Source: Linanthus parryae
Taxonomy: Eukaryota > Streptophyta > Magnoliopsida > Ericales > Polemoniaceae
Reading direction: 5' to 3'
Length of the DNA: 64,000 nucleotides
Assembly (NCBI GenBank): GCA_023055425.1
Contig: JALGPY010000002.1
Coordinates: forward strand, 138,007,927-138,071,926
The notes beneath the pieces were generated by a model. The model was not told where the DNA came from and searched no databases. It was given only the letters and a program-made list of their open reading frames with translations. The stretch's first letter is position 1; every line of letters starts with the position of its first letter. Shown in pieces: positions 43,243 to 54,455 of the stretch. The translations under genes were made by a program, and so were the position numbers.

Positions 43243-45179
43243 TATTTGGGTAGATCTGAATTCTGAAAGGGTTGTTTAGCTTACTGGGTCATACATGATA
43301 AGATCCTCAGTTGTCATTCCATTAAACTGTTGTCTATAATGTCTTTCTCTCTTCTCAAAGATTATTTAAATTTATACCCTCCACTTAATGGATTAAAATA
43401 AACAATGATAATTCAAATGTGATAAGTACATAAAACATGTATGCAGAATATTATGGTGAACTTGTCCGACAAAATGCAGCCGATGGTTCATATTGTCACT
43501 AAGCTTGTTGCAGAACCCCATCAGTAGCTTTTTCCTGTTAGTTGGATCCACATCTATACTATGTGTTTGACAATTAGTACTAATTTTTGAAAAAAAAAAC
43601 ATTGTAAAAGGAATTAAAGCTCTACAGCTAAGTTAACACGTTGCCAACTAGTGTTCAGTTCATCTAAGTTATAATTTTTTTGGGAACAAAGATGGGTATT
43701 ACTCAAAGGTGACAGATTGTATGTTTTACAGTCATAGACCTAAGTTTGTTGATAATTCTCAAATAGATTGCTATCATTTGAATAAACGCCGGGCCACGAC
43801 TCTAAGCAGAAAGAGGCAAGTTGGTAAGACACCTTAAAGGTCTAGTTTCTTTACCTAACTATGATGTGAGGGAAGGCAAACTGATAAGCCAGGGGTGGGG
43901 TGGTTACCTCCTTTTTCACTTCTAGATTTGATCAGCTAACATAAGAGTTTGGAGTAGTATTAAGGAGTTAAGTTGCAAGCAGAACAACATACTTTTGGCT
44001 TCAAAGAAACAAAAGGGAAATGACAGGAATCAGGGGGCATATGCTTTATAGATTTGATGAAACATGGTGTTTATTTATCTGTGTGAATATCTCTTTGAAA
44101 GAAAGATCGAAGGCACCAGTCTTGATTAGTCTATGTGAAAATCGTATATCTAAATTAGTGAATCCAAACATGTTACCGGCCTTTATTGGGAATGAGGTTC
44201 ACTTGACTCTATATAGTTGTTGGGGAGGATCACATACAGATATATTCCTATGAAGATGCCAGCGGAGTCCCTCTCTAGAGTTGCATCTGACCATTGCTCA
44301 AAATTTCCCTCAGTGACTTTAGGTGTAGAAACATGTACCTCATGTTAAAAGGCCTTACTATCTTGGTTAAGTATTGCAGTGTAGATAGTAAGGTTACAGT
44401 GGAAACTAGCTTCAACGTCATCCTAAAATACATTACACGGTTTAGAGAACTCACAAAAGAGCAACATTTTATTCATAGGAAACTTCAGATGGAAAATTTG
44501 AGAATGCTTCAAAATAATTTGTGGAATATAGAAAAGATTTTTGGCTAAAGAAACCAGAAACCCTATTTTATGTTTCTAAAATATCTTCCTAAATCGACTA
44601 GAAACTGACTGTAAAGTTGACCAGTTGAGAAATTTTCTTCATAACGGTGATTTTCTGATTTGACTTGCAAGATGACCTAAATGACCAAAGTGCCCTTCTG
44701 GAAAGTTGTTCGTAATAACATTCTAAGCCTAATTGTAAGGTTTGACCAAGTTTGGCTTTTCATAAACACTAGTTTGACTGAGCTGTATCTGAGGGGCAAA
44801 CTGGTAACTTTGTAATAAACGGTGAAATCTTAATCAGGGGCATGTCCTCATGCCTCTGTATCTGTTTCGTAATATTTGGAGTTAGTTCTGCACCTATTTG
44901 TGTTGGCATTGACTCAAAGTCATCTACATGGGCTTTTCTGCAATTTTGCTAAACTATAAGGACCTGAACGCAAATATATAAAAGTTGCATAACTAAATAT
45001 TGAGTATATCAGGAATGGAATATTAATTGCTGGATTATGAAATCAGCTCTGCTGATCAGGAAACTAAGCTGGATATCACGTATGCATATGTATGCTTGCT
45101 CTATTGCATGAGTTCCCCTAAGCTGATAGCACTCATATGAATAGCATGGTTACGAGTTGTTATATGTTGTGGTATGATC

Positions 45180-45310
45180 GTCTTCAGACGTTGTGTTGTC
45201 TTTGGACAACTGGGAATCGTTTTCGGACGTTGTGTTGTCTCCGGACAACTGAGTATTGTCTTCGGACATTGTGTTGTCTTCGGACAACTGGGAATTGTCT
45301 TCGGACATAG
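45180..45310 (+). repeat. 39-bp minisatellite in the 4.56-kb LTR
   Basis: There are three full units and a partial fourth of GTCTTCGGACATTGTGTTGT-type sequence followed by CTTCGGACAACTGGGAATT. The unit length is a multiple of three, so an incidental frame shows 13-residue repeats. This frame is not a gene. Confidence 0.92.
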
Positions 45311-45904
45311 TAGGCAACTAGTACTACTCTCTGGACTAATGTCCAGTAGGGGGTGTGCACACTTAAGGTCTAGTTTGTCTTGGTGGATTTATTTGCCTTC
45401 CTTGTCGGAAGTGAATCTGGTCTTCACGACCCTCTGGGTGGTGGGATTTGGAATCCTCCGAATAAGCCCGGTATGGTGGTGATGGTATGGATGAATGAGG
45501 ATTCCTTGAGTTACAAGTTGCTGGTAATCTATTTGTATTATATGTGGTAATGTGACAGGGTTCTGGCTTGAGTGTCTGTAAGTTTTCAAGTTGAAACATT
45601 TAGAAATCTTTTATTTTTATTTTCTTAGTACTGTACTACTTGGTTTTTTTTCTAACTTGTGTAGATATTTTCTATCTTTTCAGGCCAGTACGTGGGAATC
45701 TGGGGATATAGTCAATTACTTAGAAGTCTACAAAGTATAATAGTTAGTTTGATTTAATTTTCAGTTTCTTTAATTCTGTCTGTTAACAGAACCGTTAGGG
45801 TTTGACTCCTTGCTGGGGCATTCCCGTGCCTTAGCGGAGGACACTCTCATGAGTCTGGGGGTCTTTTTATAGATTTCCCAGCTCTTAGAGGTGGGAGTGT
45901 TGCA

Positions 45905-46758
45905 CCATGACTTTCTGAGCTTCAAAAGCAACACGAAAACATGAATGTTGTCGATGTGATCGAGCATCTGAGGCAGCTCTTCCAAGAGCAGGCAAGGGTT
46001 GAGAGGTATGAGGTCTCTAAGGCATTGTTCAAGTGTCATATGGCAGAAGGGAACCCGGTGGGACCCCATGTACTCCGTATGATTGGGTACCTGGAGAATC
46101 TCGCCCGACTATGGTTCCCGGTCGGCCAAGATTTGGCAACCGATCTCGTGTTGCAATAATTGCCTGAGAGTTATGGACAGTTCATCATGAACTATAACAT
46201 GAACGAGATCGTGAAACCACTACCAGATTTACTCAATATGTTGAGGACAGCTGAACAAAGCATCAACAAGGGTAAGGGCAAGGCCATAATGATGGTGCAG
46301 GAAGGAAAGGGAAAAAGGTTTGCCTCATCCTCCAAGGGCAAAGGCAAGTCAGCTGCCAAGTCCAAGGAACCTGCCCTTAAGCCTGTTGGTGGAATTTCCA
46401 AAGGTGTGACTAAAGGTGAATGTAACTACTGCAGTCAGCATGGACACTGGAGGAGGAACTGCCCAAAATATCTGGAGGACAAGAGGCTTGGAATAGTGAT
46501 TCCACCACCACCAGGTATTTTTGTTGTTGATGTCAATTTAACTGTCTCTACATCATGGGTATTAGATACTGGATGTGGATCTCACATTTGTCGAAATGTG
46601 CAGGATCTAAAGATAAGTAGAAGATTGGATAAAGGGGAGATAGATCTGCGCGTTGGGCATGGAGCAAAAGTTGATGCGTTGGCCGTGAGCGTGTGCGAGC
46701 TATCTCTGCCTTCAGGATTAGTTTTAGAATTAAATAATTGCTATTTTGTGCCTGCTAT
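45905..46758 (+). pseudogene. gag-pol: Angela element 2 gag second part, zinc knuckle and protease start
   Basis: Gag resumes with a one-base insertion relative to element 1 (ACTTTCTGAG against ACCTCTGAG). The frame then reads LFQEQARVERYEVSKALFKC, a stop at 46157-46159, QFIMNYNMNEIVKPL and NKGKGKAIMMVQEGKGKRFA. An intact zinc knuckle follows (CNYCSQHGHWRRNC, CX2CX4HX4C), then the protease with catalytic DTG intact (WVLDTGCGSHICRNV) and LSLPSGLVLELNNCYFVPA. The Athila-like element interrupts at 46759 with TSD GCTAT, and the same frame continues at 54456. Confidence 0.88.
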
Positions 46759-48320
46759 TGATAGCGCCTTTTAGGAGCTATCTATTATCTCCATTTTACC
46801 ACATTATCACGAGTGGTTTGAGCTTAATGTTAAAGAATCTGAGTCGTTTTATCACTTGATGCTTCATATGCATTGTATTGTTAGTCCGGGCGTTTCTATG
46901 CATATTTAGTTGTTATTTGTCAAATATAATCGTTTGGTATGTTTGTTCATGTTGTTTTGTCGGTGACGGATTCTAATCGATTGATAGGAGGCATGGAACG
47001 AACTTCAGAAACAAAGAGGAGCTCAAGTGGAGTCAAGAGAAGCCGAATTGGAGGAGCTTGGATGACCAGTCTGCACTGTTTTGATCCTATCTGGATTTAT
47101 ACAAATAATTTTGGAGTGAGATCAGTGCCAAATGAAAGTAGACTCAGAGAGATCTCAAACGATATGTCACGGAGCTAAATTCGAGTTCGGACGAAGAAGA
47201 TATGGCTCGGCGAATTCAGGAGCAGATTTCAGGGGGCTATTGTGCAATTACTAAAGACTTGTGACGGGTTATGACTAAAAAACGACCTAGGGACGGAAAA
47301 AGAGAGGAATCACGCATAGAGGGAGTCAAGAAGAAGGAGGAGAGCAACAAGACACCATTGGAGAGCATCTTGGAGCTTGGGGATTGCCCGGATTCGTCTA
47401 CTCTTCGGCAATTTCACCGTTTGATCACTTCTTCTCTTCTCTTTCATTATCTATGGAAAAACTTGTGCATCTTTACATGGTTATGAGCAGCTAGATTCTT
47501 TTTTAGGCTCTATGGAGAACCTATGGTTAAGTTAGACTCATCTTTTCCGGATTATTGAGATTGATACATGTTTTGGATTCACGATTGTGACGATTCTTCA
47601 CATCATTTGGTGTATTGTTGAACCAGGGTTATTGACACACTCTATTTATGAGATGAATAGCCATTAGAGAATGAATTTTCTTCATGATTATGTTATCTTA
47701 CTTAATGTTTAATTTTATTTAGTTAATGTTCATGTTCAATGCTTAATCCTTAGCAACAATGGAGTAGCTACCCAGAATTGCTAGTAATTAGGTGGGGTGC
47801 TCGAGAGAGACCTAACTTAATGTGATAGAGAACATGATCACAATCCATAATCAATGAGACTGAGAGGTGATTTGATTAGGATTGGCCATTTGGTAGACGA
47901 TAGTGGACCGACAGGAGCTGTAGTAGACCGTGACGTAGGACTGCGTGAGATCGAGAGAAGATCGTAGTGACTAGTTACCTGGCATAACTGAATTAGGATT
48001 AGCGTGTTTCAATAAAGTATCCGGAATTGTCTAGCTACCCTAGGTGATCCATAGTTCGCCTAGTTTCTTCAAAATTTATTAAGAACTTCTTCTTAATTCA
48101 CTTTTCTACTATTTTAGTCGTTACATACAGCCACTTGTTTGGGGGTGGCAACTTCAAAATTCTCAACACTTTTTACCGGTTACTTAGTAAACTCAACTAA
48201 TTAGTTAGTTAAAGCTTGTTACGAGCTTGTCCTCGTGGGATTCGACAACCCGAGTATTAAAAATACTCACACTTTATTACTCGACCGTGCACTTGCGTAC
48301 ACACGTAAGAATACGTGTCA
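46759..48320 (+). repeat. Athila-like element, 5' LTR
   Basis: At 1562 bp it runs from TGATAGCGCC to ACGTGTCA. Short open frames inside recur in the 3' LTR and are not genes. Confidence 0.9.
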
Positions 48321-48328
48321 AGTTTTTG

Positions 48329-48346
48329 GCGCTGTTGCCGGGGACA
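48329..48346 (+). other. Primer-binding site, tRNA-Asp type
   Basis: Shortly after the LTR the sequence reads TTGGCGCTGTTGCCGGGGA, one base from the TGGCGCCGTTGCCGGGG typical of Athila/Tat elements. Confidence 0.75.
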
Positions 48347-48459
48347 ACGGTTAACAAGCTTTAGTTAGTAATTATTTTAGTTTACATTTTATTTTATTTT
48401 TGTTTTGTTTACTCTTTGTTGCCTCACGGGTTTGCTAGTGCTGTTTCCTCAGGAATCGA

Positions 48460-49360
48460 TGGCAGAGGGACAAGAGTCGAGCAGCCCTACCCAAGAACAG
48501 CTGGTAGCTAGGTTAGCTAAGATTGAAGAGCAAGTACGAGTAGCAACATCCTCAATGCCATAGAACCGCTCCGGGAAGGCAATCATCAAAGGATTTGAGG
48601 TGAACCTGAAAGGAACTGAGCCGCCAATTGTAGTGCCACCAATTTAGGCAGAGTATTTTTGCCTCAAGCTGAAGGAAATTCAATTTGTGAGGGATGAGTT
48701 CCCATTCACAGGCACTGAAGACGAAGATCCTCATGAATTTATTGGGGAATTTCAGCATTATTGCACTTATACCCGCTACAAGGGGTCACTGCCGAAGCAC
48801 TTAAACTGATGATGTTCCCTTATTGCCTGACGAGAGCAGCCGAGGATTGGTTGGACTCTTTGCCGTCCAACTCCATCAAAAATTGGGAAGAGTGTGTCTC
48901 GCAGTTTATGTTCAGATTTTTTCCATTCTCCCGGATGATTCAACTACAGAACGAGATTTGGAATTTCAGACAACATGAGAGTGAATCATTGGTCCACGCA
49001 TGGGAGCGCATCAACCTATTGTTACGCAAATGCCCAAACCACAGAATTGACGAGGGGCACATCATTCGTGTATTCTATGATGCACTTGAAAAGTCTGATA
49101 AAGACAAGCTTCATATTGAAGCTGGGGGAAATTTCCTGTTCAACTGTGATTTGGAGGGGGCATATATGCTGGTTAGATGTGTGGTTAAACAGGATGAGAG
49201 CATGGGAAAGTCTTACCACAAACCAGCTCCAATGAAGCATAACTCAGTTGCCTACAATACTGTTCAGGTGAATGCAGTTGAGGTAAAGCCGGAAGCAGAT
49301 GTTGCAGAGCTGTATCCGCAGCAACAGGCAAAAGCTTCAGAGTTAGCAGAAATGAAATGA
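48460..49360 (+). pseudogene. gag: Athila-like gag, degenerate
   Basis: ATG 48460 opens MAEGQESSSPTQEQLVARLA, broken by stops at about 48560 and 48646. After a frame change the capsid region is clear from about 48785: GVTAEALKLMMFPYCLTRAA, EDWLDSLPSNSIKNWEECVS, FMFRFFPFSR, LRKCPNHRIDEGHIIRVFYD. This is the Retrotrans_gag fold of gypsy elements (AEDWLDSLP is the usual hallmark). It ends at 49360 and overlaps by four bases the next frame, which continues the same protein after a small frameshift (about one base). Confidence 0.8.
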
Positions 49361-50292
49361 TGAAGATGATGGGTGAACACATGATGACCATGCAAACTCA
49401 GTTCACTACTGTTGCAGCTTCACTCCAGGTGGCTAAAGCTGAAATTGTGTCTTTGAAGAAACAACTCGACCAAAAATCACTGGAAAGCAGTATTGATACA
49501 TCTCAGGACCAGGCTGAAGCCATCACTACTCACAGCGGGATTGCACTGACTTACCCTCCCTACCCGAGTCATGCCAGAGAAGAAGCATCAAACGAAAAGG
49601 AGCATGAAGTCTTCAATTCTGAGAAGACTCCTTTCATGGTCCCCCAATCAAAAGGCATGACTTCGCCAGCTGCGGAAGTGACTAAAGAGGTTAGCTCATG
49701 TGCCTTACATGGGTTACCTCATAAACAGAAGGATCCGGGCAGCTTCGTAATTGAATCTACTTTAGGTGGAGCCTACACGGGACAGGCCCTATGTGACTTG
49801 GGGGCTAGTGTCAATCTGATGCCACTCTCGGTATTTCAGAAGTTAGGTGTGGGGGCGCAATCCACCTGGATCAATCTGCAATTTTCAGATAAGTCATCGA
49901 AGAAAGCCTATGGGGTAGTTGAAGATGTCTTGGTGAAGGTTGGGAGTCTCATCATCCCAGCTGATTTTGTCATTCAAGATATGCCGCGAGGAGACGTTCC
50001 GATTATTCTGGGTAGGCCCTTCTTGGCTACCGGTCGGACATTGATAGATGTTGAGAATGGGGAGTTAATCATGAGGATCAATGATGTACGTGAGACTTTC
50101 AGGGTTTTCAATCCCACTCCCCAACAGTCTCAGGGGCAGTCAGCAGTTCCACATGCCATGCATGTAGTGCATCAAATTCGAGATGTAACAAAGGAAGATC
50201 CACCTGATCCTAAAGTGAAGCACAATGTCGTATGGAAGATCCTGCAGAGACCACAAGAGGATTGGGCACGTCGTGCCAAGCCATCTTTATAG
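49357..50292 (+). CDS. Athila-like gag C-terminus and aspartic protease, intact 311-codon frame
   Basis: This is the only long retroelement frame in the window without a stop. It starts MMKMMGEHMMTMQTQFTTVA (a coiled-coil-like gag tail, residues 1-45), passes AITTHSGIAL (residues 55-64, the AITxRSG-like gag-protease boundary) and reaches the protease. The active site is CDLGASVNLMPLSVF, with Asp at residue 147; DLG in place of DTG/DSG is usual in Athila/Tat proteases. The flap partner ILGRPFLATGRTLIDV is at residues 217-231. It would cleave Gag-Pol, but no RT or integrase follows. The real start is probably upstream in the gag frame; 49357 is where the open frame begins after the frameshift. 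Whether it is expressed is unknown. Confidence 0.75.
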   Translation: MMKMMGEHMMTMQTQFTTVAASLQVAKAEIVSLKKQLDQKSLESSIDTSQDQAEAITTHSGIALTYPPYPSHAREEASNEKEHEVFNSEKTPFMVPQSKGMTSPAAEVTKEVSSCALHGLPHKQKDPGSFVIESTLGGAYTGQALCDLGASVNLMPLSVFQKLGVGAQSTWINLQFSDKSSKKAYGVVEDVLVKVGSLIIPADFVIQDMPRGDVPIILGRPFLATGRTLIDVENGELIMRINDVRETFRVFNPTPQQSQGQSAVPHAMHVVHQIRDVTKEDPPDPKVKHNVVWKILQRPQEDWARRAKPSL

Positions 50293-52898
50293 GTGGAAGA
50301 GGTAACTTGGTCGGGTCGTCGACCTTAAATTACAAACGCTTGTTGGGAGGCAACCCAAGGTAGAGTAGGGATTTTCTTATTTTTATTTTATTTATGTTCT
50401 TTGAATTCTCCATATTTGATAGTGAGAGATGAGAGAGAGGGTGTTTTAATGTCTTCGATGAGTGTGCAGGTACTGAGGACCTCCGGATTCTTTGTTTTGA
50501 TGCATGTGCACAAGTTTGCATGAAAACTGAGGAACAACGAGCTAACCGGGAGCATTGAGCTTGATAAAGGAGCTCTTCGAGGAGCATGGTAGCAAGTTGG
50601 AGTATCGAGGTTGCACGCATCGGAATCCGGAAAGGAGATCAAAGTTCAAGAGCTTTGGAGGTGAGATTCTTTGCATAAGAGAGATAAATTGATAAGACAT
50701 GGAAAATTTCTTGGATTTTTGAATTTTCTAGTCAAAAATGGATTCCTCTTCGAGTGTGGAGTCCAACGGTTCAAGAATCGCGCAATTCGGATACCGGATG
50801 AAAAAGATAGAGCAAAAACAAAACGGGTGAAAGCAGTGCATTTCGGCACCCATTTCGGGCCGAAATGGGGGCCGAAATAAAAAGGGCTCACTGCTTTGTT
50901 TTGCTACAGTGATTTCGGGCCCCGTTTTGGGCCGAAATGGGGGTCGAAATCGGGCGGGTTTGTCCGATTTTGGGGGTGTTTTTTGGTATTTTCTTGATTT
51001 TTTAAAGCCTATATCCAACCACAAGTCCCCTAGCACTCCAATTTGGATCAAACACGTCCCAACTTCATCTTCTTCCTCTCCAAACCCTCAAGAACACAAA
51101 CTTATCCCAAACCCAAAACGCATCCAAATCGCGAAGTTTTTGAGATAGTGAGCGGGTTAACTCTTTAGCTTTTGAGATAGTGAGCGGAATGAGTGTGGGG
51201 GAATTCAAAGAGGAAGAGCTCCAAGAACTTAAATCTTCCAATTCAATGCCATGGAGGGGGATTCGGCCAAAGCTGAAAGAAGAACTCAAGATGGGAACAC
51301 CGAGGAGCACATCAACGGTATGCTTGCTTCACCTTGCTCAAGTTTTCGAAAAATTTGGTCGACCGACTGGGTCCTTCTTGAATAATTCTCACGAAAATAA
51401 TCCCGTAAGAATGGTACTCCGGGATCATAGGTACCAAATATTCTCTCTCTTTAAGTTATCGCTCTAGACGATATGATTCATTTTACGCAAAGTGCCATGC
51501 AACACTTGTATTTTTGAATCCTTACATGTTGAGATCATGTCATTGGGGGGACACTTTAATTTCATTGAGGACAATGATTATCTCAAGTGTGGGGGGGTTT
51601 ACACATATCTTTGCTTGCCTTAACTTGCATTTCCTCGTTACATATAGAATAGTGAGTCAATTTGCACGTAGGTGTCAGAGTTAGGATTGCATGTGCACGT
51701 TTAAATATTTGCATTGTATATAATTGTTGCACTTTTAAATATTCAGTCCTCCTACCCAATAGTTGTCCGTTAATCGAGTTGGCCCAAGCATGTAGAGTTA
51801 GGAAAATTAAAAAAAAAATGGAAAATCAGAAAAATCCTAAAAATTGAAAATTTTTGAGAAAGGGCAACTTAGGACCTAGAAACCGAAGAGAATCCAATGA
51901 AAGGGCTCATGAGAGTAGGGAACACCGTAGTAGGAAGACTTTAATTCTAGTATTTTGTGCACAAGTCTCACGAAAGGATGTCCCGAGTATCTATGGAAAA
52001 GTGAAGGTAGATTACCGGCATACTTTTGATTCCTTTATTGTGCTAGGAGGATTGAGTATTTGAGTGGTTGATTATTCCATTTCCAGTGGAAACTTGTGGA
52101 CTCTTAGAATCTGGGGTGGACCTTCGTGTAGAGTCGGTTTCATGTGGTTTGCTGCTCTAGCCTAAGTGAAGTTGGGGAGTATACACCACCATCCCTTAAG
52201 GTGGTTCTAAGAGAAAATCCTAAAAAGCCCACACTCTTAAGCTCTATTGCACGGTTGTAAAAATAGAGGAGGAAATGAAAAAAAATGAAAATTCAAAAGA
52301 AAATTGTGCTTAAAGGAGAGACAACCTAATGTGCTTCCGTGTGAACGGAAAACTTGGATTCAATCCAACGTAGAGCTAAAGAGGGAAACTAAAGTCAAGT
52401 CGTATTACATAGGAGTTGTGTCTCCCAGCAATGGGACAATTTGCATTCAAAGCAATAACGGCTAAGAGGGTCTGAAAACCTCAAATGACTTGGCGAAGGA
52501 AGACCACTTAGGAACTTGAAATGCCTAGACGCTTTGAATCAAAAGACGTGTCGTATCTTGGTATGATTTGGTGGATGTTTGGGGACGCCTTAGTAAGTTT
52601 GTGCATAGGATCACCATATCTTATTTCCTACTATGTGTTGTGAAATTTCAAAATGAGCTAGTGAGGATTTGATGATTTTCGGTTAGTGATGGAGAGGTTG
52701 CCCAATCTCTAACAAGAAAAATAAAAGAATATGTTCTTTAATTCCCTGCATTGTGTATAATCGAGTTGCATTGTTCATAGTCATGTAGATTTCATAGTCC
52801 AGTATTTGCGTTGTTGCGTCTAAGGCAAGGTAAAGATATATGTGAATCTTGGAAGAAAGTGTTGCTCGGGACGAGCAAGAAGGTAGTGTGGGGGAATT
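50293..52898 (+). other. Post-protease non-coding region of the Athila-like element
   Basis: It contains the Athila-type GCTTGTTGGGAGGCAACCC (about 50339-50357), a cluster of TTTCGGGCCGAAAT palindromes and repeats at 50838-50962, a second purine-rich tract CAAGTGTGGGGGGG (about 51584-51597) after CATTGAGGACAATGA, and the true polypurine tract before 52899. Frames here are short and unsupported. It has no RT, RNase H or integrase motif. Confidence 0.7.
50838..50962. repeat. Palindromic TTTCGGGCCGAAA cluster
   Basis: Two related blocks of about 40 bp (starting near 50839 and 50911) each contain TTTCGG..CC..TTT.GGGCCGAAATGGGGG.CGAAAT, with self-complementary cores. They lie about 37 bp apart and could form alternative hairpins. 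Confidence 0.75.
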
Positions 52899-54450
52899 TG
52901 ATAGCGCCTTTTAGGAGCTATCTATTATCTCCATTTTACCACATTATCACGAGTGATTTGAGCTTAATGTTAAAGAATCTGAGTCATTTTATCACTTGAT
53001 GCTTCATATGCTTTGTATTGTTAGTCCGGGCATTTCTATGCATATTTAGTTGTTATTTGTCAAATATAATCGCTTGGTATGTTTTTCATGTTTTTTGGCA
53101 GGGACGGATGCTAATCGATTGATAGGAGGCATGGAACGAACTTCGGAAACAAAGGGGAGCTCAAGTGGAGTCAAGAGAAGCCGAATTGGAGGAGCTTGGA
53201 TGACCAGTCTGCACTATTTTGATCCTATCTGGATTTATACAAATAATTTTGGAATGATAACAGTTCTAAATTAAATTAGACTCCGAGAGCTTTCCAACGA
53301 TAGGTCACGGACCTAAATCCGAGTTCGGACGAAGAAGATAGGACTCGGAGAAGTCAGGAGGAGATTTCAGGGGGCTATTGTGCAATTACTGAAGACTTGT
53401 GACGGGTTTTGACTAAAAAACGACCTAGGGACGGAAAAAGAGAGGAATCACGCATAGAGGGAGTCAAGAAGAAGGAGGAGAGCAACGGGACACCATTGGA
53501 GAGCATCTTGGAGCTTGGGGATTGCCCGGATTCGTCTACTCTTCGGCGATTTCACCGTTTGATCACTTCTTCTCTTCTCTTTCATTATCTATGGAAAAAC
53601 TTGTGCATCTTTACATGGTTATGAGCAGCTAGATTCTTTTCTAGGCTCTATGGAGAGCCTAGGGTTATGTTAGACTCATCTTTTCCGGATTATTGAGATT
53701 GATACATGTTTTGGATTCATGATTGTGACGATTCTTCACATCTTTTGGTGTATTGTTGAACTAGGGTTATTGACACACTCTATTTATGAGATGAATGGCC
53801 ATTAGAGAATGAATTTTCTTCATGATTATGTTATCTTACTTAATGTTTAATTTTGTTTAGTTATTGTTCATGTTCTATGCTTAATCCTTAGCAACAATGG
53901 AGTAGCTACCCGAAATTGCTAGTAAGTAGGTGGGGTGCTCGAGAGAGACCTAACTTAGTGTGATAGAGAACATGATCAAAATCCATAATCAATGAGACTG
54001 AGAGGTGATTTGATTAGGATTGGCCATTTGGTAGACGATAGTGGACCGACAGGACCTGTAGTAGACCGTGACGTAGGACTGCGTGAGATCGAGAGAAGAT
54101 CGTAGTGACTAGTTAACTAGCATAACTGAATTAGGATTAGCGTGTTTCAATACAGGATCCGAAATTGTCTAGCAACCCTTATAGATCGCCTGGTTTCTTC
54201 AAAATTTATTAAGAACTTCTTCTTAATTCACTTTTCTACTATTTTAGTCGTTACATACAGCCACTTGTTCGGGGGTGGCAACCTCACAATTCTCAACACT
54301 TTTTACCGGTTACTTAGTAAACTCAACTTATTAGTTAGTTAAAGCTTGTTACGAGCTTGTCCTCGTGGGATTCGACAACCCGAGTATTAAAAATACTCAC
54401 ACTTTATTACTCGACCGTGCACTTGCGTACACACGTAAGAATACGTGTCA
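52899..54450 (+). repeat. Athila-like element, 3' LTR
   Basis: At 1552 bp it is collinear with 46759-48320 and ends ACGTGTCA next to TSD GCTAT. Confidence 0.9.
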
Positions 54451-54455
54451 GCTAT

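Larger units (their letters stand above)
41348..45904 (+). repeat. Tekay-type solo LTR, 4557 bp (Nest B level 3)
   Basis: The ends TGTAACAC / GTGTTGCA are flanked by TSD CCATG (41343-41347, 45905-45909). There is no RT, integrase, gag or primer site anywhere inside, so it is a solo LTR of a gypsy family with very long LTRs. It holds a TATA box (41661-41668), a Stowaway-like MITE (42983-43242), a 39-bp minisatellite (45180-45310) and the shared box CACACTTAAGGTCTAG (45358-45373). Stretches 41900-42970 and 43250-45170 contain nothing else I can name. Confidence 0.88.
46759..54450 (+). mobile_element. Athila-like gypsy element lacking RT and integrase (Nest B level 3)
   Basis: This 7692-bp element has TSD GCTAT at 46754-46758 and 54451-54455, LTRs 46759-48320 and 52899-54450, a tRNA-Asp-type primer site, gag, an intact protease-bearing frame and a purine tract (TGTGGGGGAATT, 52887-52898). 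Directly after the protease frame comes GTCGTCGACC...GCTTGTTGGGAGGCAACCC (50317-50357), which in Athila-type elements follows integrase, so the RT-RNase H-integrase block is missing. The LTRs differ at about five of the first 180 bases. Confidence 0.88.

Noticed and set aside
45174..45482. Protein with 13-residue repeats
   Set aside because: The frame exists only because the 39-bp minisatellite unit is a multiple of three; it lies inside a solo LTR.
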